Below, one piece after another: positions 35,901 to 45,008 of a stretch of 64,000 nt of DNA. The notes beneath the pieces are model-generated. The model was not told where the DNA came from and ran no database searches. It was given only the letters and a program-made list of their open reading frames with translations. The first letter of the stretch is position 1; each line of letters starts with the position of its first letter. The position numbers and the translations under genes are program-made. This stretch comes from Colius striatus (lineage: Eukaryota > Chordata > Aves > Coliiformes > Coliidae), in the NCBI RefSeq assembly GCF_028858725.1, contig NC_084763.1, forward strand, positions 57,435,152 through 57,499,151. The letters run 5' to 3'.

Positions 35901-36046
35901 ATAAAGGAGGAAAAGATGCTACTGACAAGAAACAAAGTGGTGGGAAGAAAGGTGAAAAAGAGGGTGATGCAGCAAAATCAGGAGGAGGCACCAAATCTAA
36001 TGGCAAAGCTGGTGGGAATGCCAAAGCCCCAGCAAAGAAGAAGTGA
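11882..36046 (+). CDS. TMIE: TMIE, transmembrane inner ear protein (four coding exons, complete)
   Basis: Joined exons 11882-11980, 20361-20478, 31230-31379 and 35694-36046 encode 239 residues. TMIE is a small membrane subunit of the hair-cell mechanotransduction channel complex, acting with TMC1/2 at stereocilia tips; human loss causes DFNB6 deafness. Seen here: a signal-like start with an AVA-Q junction near residues 29-30; a Pro/Lys ectodomain (about 34-48); the ETVV-W-RLW-VVGIF block (49-65) leading into one membrane helix (about 58-80); a CC pair at 77-78; then [14 protein letters not shown] (82-95) and [13 protein letters not shown] (107-119), which match mammalian TMIE nearly residue for residue. 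Arg83, Arg86 and Arg94 align with human Arg81, Arg84 and Arg92, positions of reported deafness substitutions. The tail (123-239) is about 31% lysine and far longer than in mammals (human protein about 156 residues). Phases 0, 1 and 1 agree at the three junctions. No inactivating lesion was seen. A divergent paralogue is possible but less likely. Confidence 0.9.
12724..12975 (-). mobile_element. CR1 LINE 3' fragment (GC-rich group)
   Basis: It starts at CATAGAATGCAAGGATGGTG, followed by GGGCTGGAAGGGCCCTGCAG, GCAGCTTCCCCTGGCTCAGG and the CTGGGCAGCCTGGGCCAGGG block. It is closely similar to the copies at 19.8, 22.7 and 26.7 kb. Confidence 0.9.
16368..16393. repeat. 13-bp tandem duplication
   Basis: Two adjacent copies of AGAGTGTGTGCAC. 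Confidence 0.7.
16865..17350 (-). other. Unclassified stretch with a 161-codon open frame
   Basis: This is the longest open frame in intron 1. Its translation (residues such as [20 protein letters not shown]) is not a family I recognise, and its length is within what chance allows in 64 kb. The middle (about 17.06-17.10 kb) contains CpGs in an otherwise CpG-poor intron, which could mean a decayed transposable element or a conserved noncoding element. I do not claim a gene. Confidence 0.15.
18137..18280 (-). mobile_element. CR1 LINE 3' fragment (old)
   Basis: ATGGAATCATGGCATTGTTT, TGGTTGGAAAAGACCTTTAA and GTCATTGAGTCCAAGCCCTC form the antisense end of an older CR1 group. Confidence 0.82.
18910..19215 (+). 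mobile_element. CR1 LINE fragment (old, sense)
   Basis: GGGCCCTGGGGCTGTTCAGC, CTGGAGAAGGCTGAGGGGAG and AATAGGACAAGGGGCATAAG are sense CR1 blocks from the region after the reverse transcriptase. The 3' end is decayed. Confidence 0.75.
19783..20000 (-). mobile_element. CR1 LINE 3' fragment (GC-rich group)
   Basis: GGGAAGGGCCCTGCAGAGCT, GCAGCTTCCCCTGGCTCAGG and GACGTGTCCAGGTGGGGTTG. It ends about 360 bases before TMIE exon 2. Confidence 0.9.
20361..20478 (+). CDS. TMIE: TMIE coding exon 2 (ectodomain and start of membrane helix)
   Basis: A long polypyrimidine tract ends in CCCAG at 20360 and the donor is A|GTAAGT at 20479. The 118 bases encode 39 codons plus one base (phase 1). Residues 34-48 are [15 protein letters not shown], a Pro/Lys linker like that of mammalian TMIE. 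They are followed by [17 protein letters not shown] and the first part of the helix. Compared with human, the aromatic block differs at several sites (IWGLRLWQ against FWDMRLWH) but keeps both tryptophans and the arginine. The boundary within the helix matches the intron position expected for this gene. Confidence 0.93.
22253..22280. repeat. TCC trinucleotide microsatellite
   Basis: About nine perfect TCC units. Confidence 0.9.
22749..23165 (-). mobile_element. CR1 LINE 3' fragment (GC-rich group)
   Basis: CACAGAATCATGGAATGCTG, GCAGCTTCCCCTGGCTCAGG and CCACACCCTCCCTGGGCAGC, continuing through GTCCCACAGCCTTTCCTCCT. It is one of the longer copies of this group. Confidence 0.9.
23402..23417 (+). 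repeat. G16 homopolymer
   Basis: Sixteen consecutive G bases in TMIE intron 2, on the transcribed-sense strand. Length is likely variable and sequencing of such runs is error-prone. Confidence 0.9.
24598..24815 (+). mobile_element. CR1 LINE 3' fragment (sense)
   Basis: GAGGGAGCCCTGGCAGGGGC, GGGCTGTGGAGGCTCCTTCT and the terminal CCAGCCCTTGTGATTCTGTA. Confidence 0.88.
25341..25428 (+). mobile_element. CR1 LINE 3' end (sense)
   Basis: GGTCTCTTCCAGCTGAAATG followed by ATGCTATGATC. It resembles the end of the copy at 8.64-8.99 kb. Confidence 0.78.
26427..26444. repeat. CA dinucleotide microsatellite
   Basis: Nine perfect CA units. Confidence 0.9.
26680..27510 (-). mobile_element. CR1 LINE, 0.8 kb, with reverse-transcriptase remnant
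   Basis: The 3' UTR lies at the low-coordinate end (GGGCTGGAAGGGCCCTGCAG) and the minus-strand open frame 27089-27505 reads the end of ORF2. Residues such as [20 protein letters not shown] match the CR1 reverse-transcriptase motif VPQGSVLGP-LFNIFIN, and [16 protein letters not shown] matches the downstream CR1 segment. The catalytic aspartate motif region is missing or deleted, so the copy is dead. It is 5'-truncated at about 27510. Confidence 0.92.
31230..31379 (+). CDS. TMIE: TMIE coding exon 3 (end of membrane helix and conserved cytosolic segment)
   Basis: The acceptor CCCCAG ends at 31229 and the donor GAG|GTACTG starts at 31380. The exon completes an Ile codon with its first two bases, reads 49 codons, then leaves one base (phase 1). 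It encodes the rest of the helix (ITLCCIFK) and the most conserved block of the family, [14 protein letters not shown], followed by [22 protein letters not shown]. In the family this juxtamembrane region interacts with TMC proteins and phospholipid, and several human deafness substitutions lie in it; the corresponding arginines are intact here. Confidence 0.95.
32261..32290. repeat. 15-bp tandem duplication
   Basis: Two adjacent copies of TGCACAGACCACTC plus one base, differing only at the last position. Confidence 0.8.
32355..32440 (+). mobile_element. CR1 LINE 3' end (sense)
   Basis: GGGGGGTTGCACTGGATGAG, GGTCCCTTCCAACCCTTCAG and CTCTGTGATTCTGTAAAG. It is a short truncated copy in TMIE intron 3. 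Confidence 0.88.
35694..36046 (+). CDS. TMIE: TMIE coding exon 4 (long lysine-rich C-terminal tail)
   Basis: The acceptor is TGCATACAG, ending at 35693 after a T/C-rich tract. The exon completes an Ala codon and reads 116 further codons to TGA at 36044-36046. Residues 123-239 contain 36 lysines in 117 positions, with Glu, Asp, Gly, Ser and Ala making up most of the rest, so the tail is probably disordered and cytosolic. Residues 176-196 are seven G-X-K triplets (GEK twice, GDK four times, GGK once). The protein ends in APAKKK. Mammalian TMIE also ends in a Lys-rich tail, but it is about 35 residues long. The purine-rich + strand leaves other frames open too, so a slip in the repeat or use of another AG would change the tail without an early stop. 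Confidence 0.88.
35870..35905 (+). repeat. 9-bp coding tandem repeat in TMIE exon 4
   Basis: Four perfect copies of GGAGATAAA, encoding Gly-Asp-Lys each, follow two related copies (GGAGAAAAG). The period is a multiple of three, so copy-number change would lengthen or shorten the G-X-K run without breaking the frame. Confidence 0.95.
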
Positions 36047-36440
36047 CATTGCTAAAAGACACTGCTGCCAGTCTTTTGGGGAGGGCACTGTCCAGTTGCT
36101 TTGGGTAGAGCACTGGGAGCAAGGAGGACACACTGTCTCCATGTACTCAGGTCATTGGGTGCCGCTGGATAGATGCATTTATTACTTCAAAGCCCAGGTC
36201 ACTGGTTCATTTTGTCCACCAAAGGCCATTGGGCTACACAGGGTCTTGTGAGTAAAGTGCACTGTGCAGAGCTACAGAACAACAGCACCTGGAACCAAGC
36301 TTCAAGCTGGAGTGGGGACTTTGAATCAGCATAGGAATGCACTGAGGTGAAGCTCTAGACTGCTGGGAGGATGAGATTCACTTAACATTTGTCCTCCTTG
36401 AGGACCTTAAGGCGTCTAATAAATCATCTCCTCCTAAATA
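36047..36440 (+). other. TMIE: TMIE 3' untranslated region (predicted)
   Basis: This sequence lies between the stop codon and the first polyadenylation signal plus a usual cleavage distance of about 15-20 bases. No coding exon is evident in it. The true end depends on which of the two signals is used. Confidence 0.6.
36418..36423 (+). terminator. Polyadenylation signal AATAAA for TMIE (first)
   Basis: A canonical AATAAA 372 bases after the TMIE stop codon. It is the first canonical signal downstream of the last exon on this strand. Confidence 0.65.
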
Positions 36441-36470
36441 GGACTTGTATGAGAATAACCTTAGACATTG

Positions 36471-36476
36471 AATAAA
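36471..36476 (+). terminator. Polyadenylation signal AATAAA for TMIE (second)
   Basis: A second canonical AATAAA 53 bases after the first, giving a possible alternative 3' end. Confidence 0.5.
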
Positions 36477-39400
36477 TTCTGGGTGCAAAACCCCAAGGAA
36501 TAGAGTTCTCTAAGTCACAGCTCATGTGGTTTCTGAGAGGTGCCCTGGACACGTGGCAGTAAGCTTTCCTTCCTTCTCTGCTGCCTCTTTCCTTCTCTGG
36601 ACTGAAGGACATGCAAAGAACTACATCTCTCCCAGGCTTATCCACCTCTTTGTGTTCTTCTTCATTATTTGTTCTGCTGAAAGGCAGATAAATCCTGTAG
36701 GAGGATGTGCACAGAGGAAACACAAAGCAGACTGCATCATCATCAGCTCAGCATCCCTTCAGAAAAGGCAGCAGGCAAGAAGAGCCCAGTGGGACCAAGG
36801 GGCTGTGAAGGTGCTGAGTGTGGTGCAGCAGCAGCTCAGGGTGGTCTCAGGGGAAGCAGGAGCTGAATGCATTCATGTCTCTGCTCTCTGCCCAGGCACT
36901 TTTGCAGCCAGGGAGTTTGCTGTGTGGCTGCTGTCTCTCTCCCCTCCTGGGGGACTTTGCAGAGCTTTCCTCCAGGAGTGTTTTGTAAATATCTCAGCAA
37001 TTTATACCTTAACAGCCAGTGGGTATTTAGCCACAAAGCCAATGGGGGATAATTAACAAGCTATTGTGATGACTGAGGCTCTACCTATTGTCTCTGCTGG
37101 ACATACATCTCTGAGTAGCCACACTGGCATGGCTTTGTCTACTTGTGGGGCAAGGAGGAGTTATAACTGGAGTTATCTCCAGCAGTTTATTGTCTAACTT
37201 CTGGGAGCTACATTTACATTAATCCAGCTGCTTTCTATTCACCCTGTGGGTTTCACTCAGAGAGCTGGTCCATCACTGCAAAGACATTTCTGCCTGGTTT
37301 CACCTTTCCTTTCCCCTCTGTCCTCTCCTACCCAACCCATCCTGGTAGCAAATGAACCCAGAGAAATGAAGAGCATGTTCTTCTGTGCTAGTGAGGTCAG
37401 TCAGCTCATAAAAGGATTCCAAAGCACCAGAACTACTGAAGGGGTGATGGGAAGGATGTTCACAACCATAGACATATTTACTAAGAGCATGAACAGTGAC
37501 AGTTCCCTGCCTCCAGCTGTAATCTGCCATGCTAGAGAGAAGTCAGGCTCAGAAATCCTTCTCCTGTATGCAGACAAGAGTTTGGAGCCCTACAGCTCCA
37601 TCCATTGCAATGACACCCAATGATAAGTGGGAGTATGTATCTCATGAACATTTATGTCTAAGTCTGAAGAGAAGTGGGGACTGCAGCTCCCAGGCAGGAG
37701 CAGGGGATCTGTTTTCAGTTCCCTCCTCAGCTTGAGGAGTCTCAGATGTCCAGGTTTTATGGCTCAGGACAACTAGTGGGCTGTAAGTCCAGGAAAGGGA
37801 TGCCTTTATCCACTTTTAACTGGGGAGGAGGCAGCTCTGCAGGAGCACAGGTCTGGAACCCAGCCTGTGTGTGGATGTGGATGTGCAACACCTACTGAGG
37901 CATCAGTTCATACTAACACATCTTCACCCAGGCAGCTGCAGAGACTCCTAGTGCCAGGGTGAAGGAAATCACATTGATTACAACACACAGCAACATGGCA
38001 TGACTTATATTCCAGTTATCATCTTCCAGCTGTTCTCTCCCTGTCCAATGAATTGATTCCATAAGCAGCACAAAGAAAAGAAAGGAAGGACTTTGAAAAG
38101 TGCATTCAGGTCAGACTCTTTGCCTGTGTGCTGAGATGTGACTCCCTGAGACCTGCACAAGCTTGCATGAGCTCATTGTGTATTTTAGGGGGGCTGAGTG
38201 GATGTTTATGGCTTATAAACTCCAGTTCACAGGTAAAGCAGCTGCAGGATGAGATGCAGCTGTGATTTGGGCAGGAAGGACTGCTGTGTGTTTTCCCCCA
38301 GCTGGTTTTACAGGTGGCTGTACAATAGCAGTGCTGGAGTAGAGCACACTGACTGACCCCCAGCAGCTTGGGAGCTGTTTGTTACACCACCAGATGGAGA
38401 GATTGCATTGGAAAAAATGCCATTGCCAGCTGCAGCAGCTTTGCAAAATGAAGCATTGATGACAAGGCTGAGGGCAGTGCTGCCTTCTCCAAAAAACAGA
38501 ACTGAGACAACAAATCCTGGGGGTCAAAAGTGAGATCTGAGACCCAAGGCTTAGACATGCAGGTGGTTATGACAGTAGCTGTGCTTAGCATTAGATTATG
38601 TGCATGGCAAGGGTGGTGTGGAGAAAACAAACCAAGCCAGGACAAGGAAGGACTCGGCCTGACCTGCTCCAAATGTTCTGTTGCTTTGCACTAGACAGAA
38701 CCTTGTTCTTCCTCTCTAATATGTGGAGAGAGCTCCAAAAGTCGTTTGTGCTCAGCATATTTCACCTTTATTTGTGGTGTTCAGTCAAGGCTGGCAGTGG
38801 CAACATCTCTTCTTCAGTTCAAAGATGACTTGTGTGGTGTTGGTTGATCTATGTGAGCCATCATATCTTCTTCCAGTATCCTTCTTCCATGGGTTAAGAG
38901 GGGTGAGGAGTTCAGCTGACAGGAGCTTAATACCCCAAGGGACATCACTCATGTAAGAGACATCAACAACACAGCCATTGCCTTTGCTAGATAGAACTTC
39001 AGCCAGCCTAGCTGGGGTTTTAAACTGAGGCTTTAAACATTAACCCTTCCTTCTTTTGGGGAAAGAAGCCCAGGGATAAGCTGTCCACATTCTTTTCCTC
39101 ATGCCCCCTTTTCCTCATTGGCTTTGCTTTTAGCATTAGTGAAAAGCAGTTAAAAACTAAGCACAGCTTCTGTGCTGATCTGCCAGGAGATGCTACACAC
39201 AAGGTGCAGCTACTGGGAAGCTTTGTGATAGCTCTTCAGCACTACATTGCAAGCTCCTGCAAAGGAGCAAATCCTCTGCAGTGTTTCCAGAAGGTCTCAA
39301 GGAGAAAGATGGTCTTTCCCCCCTTCATATACTTCTTTACACAGTGAGGCTCTGCATGAGAACTGCTGCTTCTTGTTGATTTCATAGAACATCTAAATAG

Positions 39401-41825
39401 GAGAAGCATTTTGGATCTCCCTTCTGAAGGGAAGCCCTCTGTGCCCAGCTCCTTTTTGGCACGTGGTAAGGAAGGAACCTGGGTCTCCTCTCATCCTACC
39501 ACTTGCTTACACCCATAAGGAACAAATAAGGTCATCACTGGGGACATGTAGAGTCCCAAACCCGAGCTAGAGCTGTTGGAACCAGCTTGTTTTCCTTTCC
39601 AGTAGCCAAAATAAAAGAGGATCAGCCTACAAATACTTCCAGCACTGGAAATGGAGCTTTTCACCTGCAGGTCAGACTGGTCCTCATGCTGCTGACATGG
39701 GTGGCTGTTGTCAGAGAGACAGGGGCTTGCAGATCTGCAAAAGTTCCTCTCTGCTGTTATTTCTTTCCCTTGATTTTTGGAGGGGAGAACAAATAAAGAT
39801 GGGGAGAAACTGAGGTCCTTTGAGAGTGTTCCTGCAAACACACTTCTGGAGTGTAACTCCAACCCCCCCAAGGTGTCTGAGAGATGCAGCAGATAAGTGG
39901 GAGATAACTCTGGCTCTCCACTCTTCCTGACACCACATGGCATTTTGCATGACACTCCCCTCATTTCGACACACAGACCCAAAAGACTTTTATGGTCCTA
40001 ATGTTTTCTGGCTAAACAAAGCCCATCCCCAAGTGCTGAGTCCCTGATATATTCAGTCCCTTAGTCTGGACTCCTGCAGAGTGAGAAGTGTCATTCAGGG
40101 TAACTGGGGCACAGAAAAGGCAATCTGCTCAATGTCAGAAACCAAACAGGGGACAATGGATGGGACCTGAGCAGGGATCTTGTGAAACAGGGCTTTGTGC
40201 ACATTTCCTTCTTGAGATGCTCCAGGGATTTGATCTAAAATAACAGTGCTGGGGCCTCCCTGAACTTTGCTATCTTCTCTTACCATAAAAGTGCCTATCA
40301 AAGCAGAGTTATTTGCAGGGAGGTCAGAGCACACAATAGAAATTTCTCCTATTTAAGACACAATAGAAATGCATGTTCACTTTCAAAACCCACTGCTGAG
40401 AAGCTGAAGAGGTGATTCAGTGCACTGGAGAAACTCCTTTGGCTTTGAGAGAAGGGAAGAAGGAAAACAAGACATAAAGGCTTTGGGAATTGGCCTTTCT
40501 TTGGGTTGTTACTCACAGCTCTCGACTGTGTGATTCTAGGGAAGAGTAAGTCTCCTTTTACCTCAAGATCAGGAGATTCCTCCCAAAAGCATTCAGTTTG
40601 TACTTTATCTGCTCTTTTTGCCTCTCCTGGACGTTTCTGGGCTGCCATCCAGGATAAGAGGCTGGGCTACAGGGACCTGTGGCTACTCTAATAGTGAAGG
40701 GATACTGGATTCTGGTGCCCTTTGCAGAGTCAGCCCATCTGCAGCGTGTCTTGCTTGCAGCCTGGGGTCTGCAGCCACATGAGATCATCACTTCCAAGCA
40801 CTTTGCTGACTGATCCTGCCTTTCTGTCTTTCAAAAACTGAGACCTGTTGTGGTCTGCACCTGCTACCATTGCTAGCATCCCAAGACCCCTTGCCACCTC
40901 CTTGCACAAAAGCCTTTCAGTGGCTGACCTCTAGACTGGTTGTTCCTTGCTTCAAGGAGGGATGGCTTTGAAACAGAGCTCCCTGAATGGGAAAGACGAC
41001 TCTGTGCTTTGCAGAGAGGCCTGTGCCTTGCTGTTTGCTCCTCCTATACAATGTCATGCTGCTCTCCTGGCACCCCAGCCTCAAACTGCTTGGCTCTGAC
41101 ACTCAGTCACATCTTTTCCTTTGCTCAAGAGATAGGAAGTAGCTTATGGAGGGGCTTTCTCCATAGGCAATGCATTCAGAATAGCAATTTAATGAGTTTC
41201 TTTTACAGGCTTACAAGACATTCCCTGGCTCCATGCTATCACACAGTGGTGGATCTTACTGATGCCAATGCTTCCAGATGGGGATTATGATCTTTTCAAA
41301 TTAAACATCCCTGGAGACTTGATTAAGTCTTCCTGTGAGGGGACAGGCAGTTTGCTACAGAGGAAAAGAAGCTAGAGCAGGGCTTGGCTTCATAAATGAA
41401 ACGCACTCGTGCTCTCCTCCACCCTGTCCCCATCCCATTCCCCTCCTCCCCCAGCCCATAAAACAGACCCTAGGAGCAATGCCCCATGTGTATAGAAATA
41501 AAGACTAATCATTTCATTTCTGTGGCTTTCTGTTTGATGAGTCAATGAACTGGGAGAGGGACAGAAAAGGCTTAACACACATTTCCCCTTTCCATCTCCT
41601 CTCTTAGTCAGGGAGGAGGAAGGCTGGGCTGAGCTGAGCCCTTGGGTGATGGCATATGGTTGAAAAGGAGATATCAAGGATATGTTCTCCACAGCCATCA
41701 GGAAACATCTCTCCTGGGGAACACAGGCTATCAGGCAACAGCAAACACAGGCTGAGCAGATCCAGCCTCTCACCCAGCTCCAGGAAGCACTTTGCACAAG
41801 ATGTGTGTCTCATGGGACCATCTTA
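36477..41825. other. Intergenic stretch downstream of TMIE, nothing recognised
   Basis: Several open frames exceed 100 codons (36526-37056 plus strand, 39491-39982 minus strand), but none resembles a known family. No repeat of note was seen. Confidence 0.5.
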
Positions 41826-41895
41826 CCACAGAATCATTTCAGCTCAAAAAGACCTTTAAGACTGTCAAGTCCAAGCCTCTTGTTTGAGTTGCTGG
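41826..41895 (-). mobile_element. CR1 LINE 3' end (old)
   Basis: CACAGAATCATTTCAGCTCA, AAAAAGACCTTTAAGACTGT and CAAGTCCAAGCCTC, the antisense end of an older CR1 group. Confidence 0.75.
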
Positions 41896-44130
41896 TAGAA
41901 AGAGAGCAGATGCTAACAGTTCCAGTGACTGCTGGTGGAGGTTGTAGCTAATGGCAGACCCCACATGTGTGGGGTTGCCTCTTCTTTGGGGAGCTCATTA
42001 GATATGTTGCTCCCTGCTGCTTTGGGACAATACCTTGTGTGGTGCTTTGGAGATCCACACCACTCCCCACAGAGCAATGCAACACCAGCCCTTCCTCAGC
42101 TCTGTCAAGGTTCCTCACCACCTACCAGAGATATTCCCATCCTACAAACCTCTGCCTGACAGGCATGGACCATAACTGCCCTGCTTTCCTCCCAGATGCC
42201 AATCATCTGAGGCCTTTCTGGAGCTGTTCCTCTACTCAAAGCTGTGTTTGCATTTGCAGAGCATCACTAGCTTTTGTTACAGAGGAAAGTAAAAGGTTCT
42301 GAGAGTCTTCTGACTGTGATGTGAAAGAGGTGGTGGAGATAATGGTGTCTGGACAAGCTGCTGTGCTTCCCATCTCTGCACACAGAGCTTTTGGGTTCCA
42401 GCCTCAGACACAAGCTCCCCAGGCCACAAAGCTGGATAAGTGCAGAGCATTCAGTGAAGAGATGGGAAGGTGGCCTAGAGTTTGGCTTTCCAGAGCTCAG
42501 GGGGCACAGTGCAATGCACAAGGAAGATCTGTAGAAGGAAGACACTGGGAAACTGCTCTGCTGGGGTTTTGAGGTGAAGCAGGTTTGTTACCTCGGGGTT
42601 GCAAAGACTGGGAGTTTCTAAGGTGTGTTTTTAACACCTGATGGTTTGGGAGAGCATCAGAATGGTGCAGAAGGTGGGTCCTGTGTCACTCATCTCAGTG
42701 CTGGAGATATGAAACACTAGGGTAAGTTATAACCTGATTCTAAGGGAGCTGCATAATTGGGGTGGGGGGGGAAGAGGTAAACTTGCTGGAAAGCACAAGG
42801 AGACTAGTGACTGGGGGGCTTTGGACTGGTGGCACAGCTGAGTGAATGAGCACCCATCACAGGCCTTCAGATGCATTTCCAGGTCAATCTCATTAAACAG
42901 GGCTACCTATCCAAAAACAAAGAGATGTAAACCCACTGTGAGTGCATGTTCTGACAGAGTACATGGAAGCCAGGTGTTGGCTTGAAGGAGAGGCATTAGC
43001 TCAGGGACCTGCTGGAATCCCAGGCTGCGTGTGGTGGGACCATGTTGGAATGGCCTTTTCTCTTCTTGGAGGGTTCAGAGCTGACTTAAAAGGAGAATGA
43101 TAATCTCTGAGGCAACCAAGCTGAGCATTTCAGCTCATGAGAGCTCCTGCATTTGCCAAAGACAGCAGCTTCAAGCCCAAGTTACTGGATCAAGCTTTGA
43201 GAAGGTGAACTTCAGATCTCTTCCAAGAAGCCACTGTCCCCCTGCTCTCTATAAAAGCCTCAGGGTGACTTCATTGCCCAGAGCAAGCTGTAGCCAATGC
43301 CCTGCACTTCCCAAACTGCATCCTTCTGTTTTTCCAATTAGGAAAGACTGATTTGAGAGACACTCTCCATGGAAAATCCTCAAGGGGAAGCAGTAAAAGT
43401 ATCTGATATGTAAGAGTATGTGATCAGAGCCCTTCAGACAGCATTTTGTCTCCTCTTCAGGCTTGAAAACTCAACCAAGCACAAGAACTGGCAAGAATAA
43501 AGGACATGCAACAGCCTTATGTAAGCACTGACCTGCTTACTGAGATGTTACCCATAAAATAAGCTGTAAAGTTACAATGGGATTGAGACCTAATGACTTG
43601 GACACTAATGACACAGACATTTCATGTGAGCTATTAGAAAGAATGCTTGAAAACTATTCTGTCTTCATGCCATTGGGGGTGGGGACCCAAGGATCTTTGG
43701 AGCTACACACGTAGAAGAGAGCCACCTTGCCCATATAACCTGAAAAATACCCACCAGTGGAAATGAACCCTCCAAAACACAGCTCTGGCAAATCAGCCAC
43801 ATCACATCTGATCCAACATTACAGCTTCATTCTTTCAACAACTTCTCAGCTACTTTGCCAGATCAAATGGTCCCACCTGCCAAAGAACATCTCAGAATGC
43901 TGCCAAACCTTTTCAGACAAATTCTCCAAAGGGAATATTTGATCCTGTTATGTCCTGGAAAGAGACAGACAGACAGAAGAGCATCTTACAGAGCACTATG
44001 TAATAGTTCAACCTGAGGACTTTCACAGAAGCATTTCAGTCAATGACTAAGAGACTAAAGAAGGGTTGAAGAAAACTAAACCCCTATTTTATTTGGTTCC
44101 TTTACTTCAGTTCAACTTAAATACAGTTGA
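41896..44130. other. Intergenic stretch, nothing recognised
   Basis: It contains a TATA-like CTATAAAAGC at 43249-43258 without other promoter context. No exon was recognised. Confidence 0.45.
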
Positions 44131-44206
44131 ATCACAGAATCTCAAGGGTTGGAAGGGACCTCAAAAGCTCATCCAAGTCCAACCCCCCTGTCAGGGTGGG
44201 ACCAGC
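44131..44206 (-). mobile_element. CR1 LINE 3' end, left arm of an inverted pair
   Basis: AATCACAGAATCTCAAGGGT, GGAAGGGACCTCAAAAGCTC and GTCCAACCCCCCTGTCAGGG. The next element is a sense CR1. Confidence 0.88.
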
Positions 44207-45008
44207 TGGAGTAGGTCACAAACCGTTGGGCACAGAGGAACCTGCTGAGGATCAACAAGGACAAGGGCAGAGTCCTGCAGCTGGGAAGGAACAACCCCCT
44301 GCACCAGCACAGGCTGGGGGTGACCTGCTGGAGAGCAGCTCTGCAGAGAGAGACCTGGGAGTGCTGGTTGATAATAAGCTAAATATGAGCCAGCAACGTG
44401 CCCTCGTGGCCAAGAAGCCAATGGCAGCCTGGGGGCAGCAAGCAGAGTGTGGTCAGCAGGTTGAGGGAGGTTCTTCTCCCCCTCTGCTCTGCCCTGCTGA
44501 GGCCTCATCTGGAGTCCTGTGTCCAGTTCTGGGCTCCTCAGCTCCAGAGGGACAGGGAACTGCTGGAGAGAGGCCAGTGCAGGGACAGCAAGATGATCAG
44601 GGGACTGGAGCATCTTTCATATGAGGAAAGGCTGCGGGACCTGGGGCTGTTTAGTCTGGAGAAGAGGAGACTGAGGGGGGATCTAATTAACATTTAGAGA
44701 TATCTCAATGATGGGTGTCAGGAGGTTGGGACATCCCTCTTTTCTATAGTAGCCAGCAACAGGACAAGGGGTGATGGGATGAAGCTGGAACACAAACAGT
44801 TCCACTTAAACATAAGGAAAAACTCTTTCAGTGAGGGAGCCCTGGCACAGGCTGCCCAGAGGGGTTGTGGAGGCTCCTTCCTTGGAGGTCTTCAAGACCC
44901 ACCTGGACACATTCCTGTGTGACCTGATCTAGGTGACCCTGCTTCTGCAGGGGGGTTGGACTGGATGGTCTCTAAAGGTCCCATCCAACCCCTACCATTG
45001 TATGATTC
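44207..45008 (+). mobile_element. CR1 LINE, 0.8 kb, sense, right arm of an inverted pair
   Basis: It runs from the end of ORF2 (translated [16 protein letters not shown] near 44.27-44.32 kb) through GGGACCTGGGGCTGTTTAGT and GGGTTGTGGAGGCTCCTTCC to the 3' end CCCATCCAACCCCTACCATT GTATGATTC. The left boundary is uncertain by a few tens of bases. It is 5'-truncated and its open frame is broken. Confidence 0.9.

Noticed and set aside
35755..36024. Pro/Ser/Phe-rich minus-strand frame
   Set aside because: It is the mirror of the purine-rich TMIE exon 4; the SPL repeats are the complement of the GDK repeat.
36526..37056. 176-codon plus-strand open frame after TMIE
   Set aside because: It begins beyond both TMIE polyadenylation signals and shows no recognisable domain. 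Probably chance.
39491..39982. 163-codon minus-strand open frame
   Set aside because: No recognisable motif and no exon context.
43249..43258. TATA-like CTATAAAAGC
   Set aside because: There is no CpG or GC-box cluster, splice donor or open frame in a useful position nearby, so it was not called a promoter.
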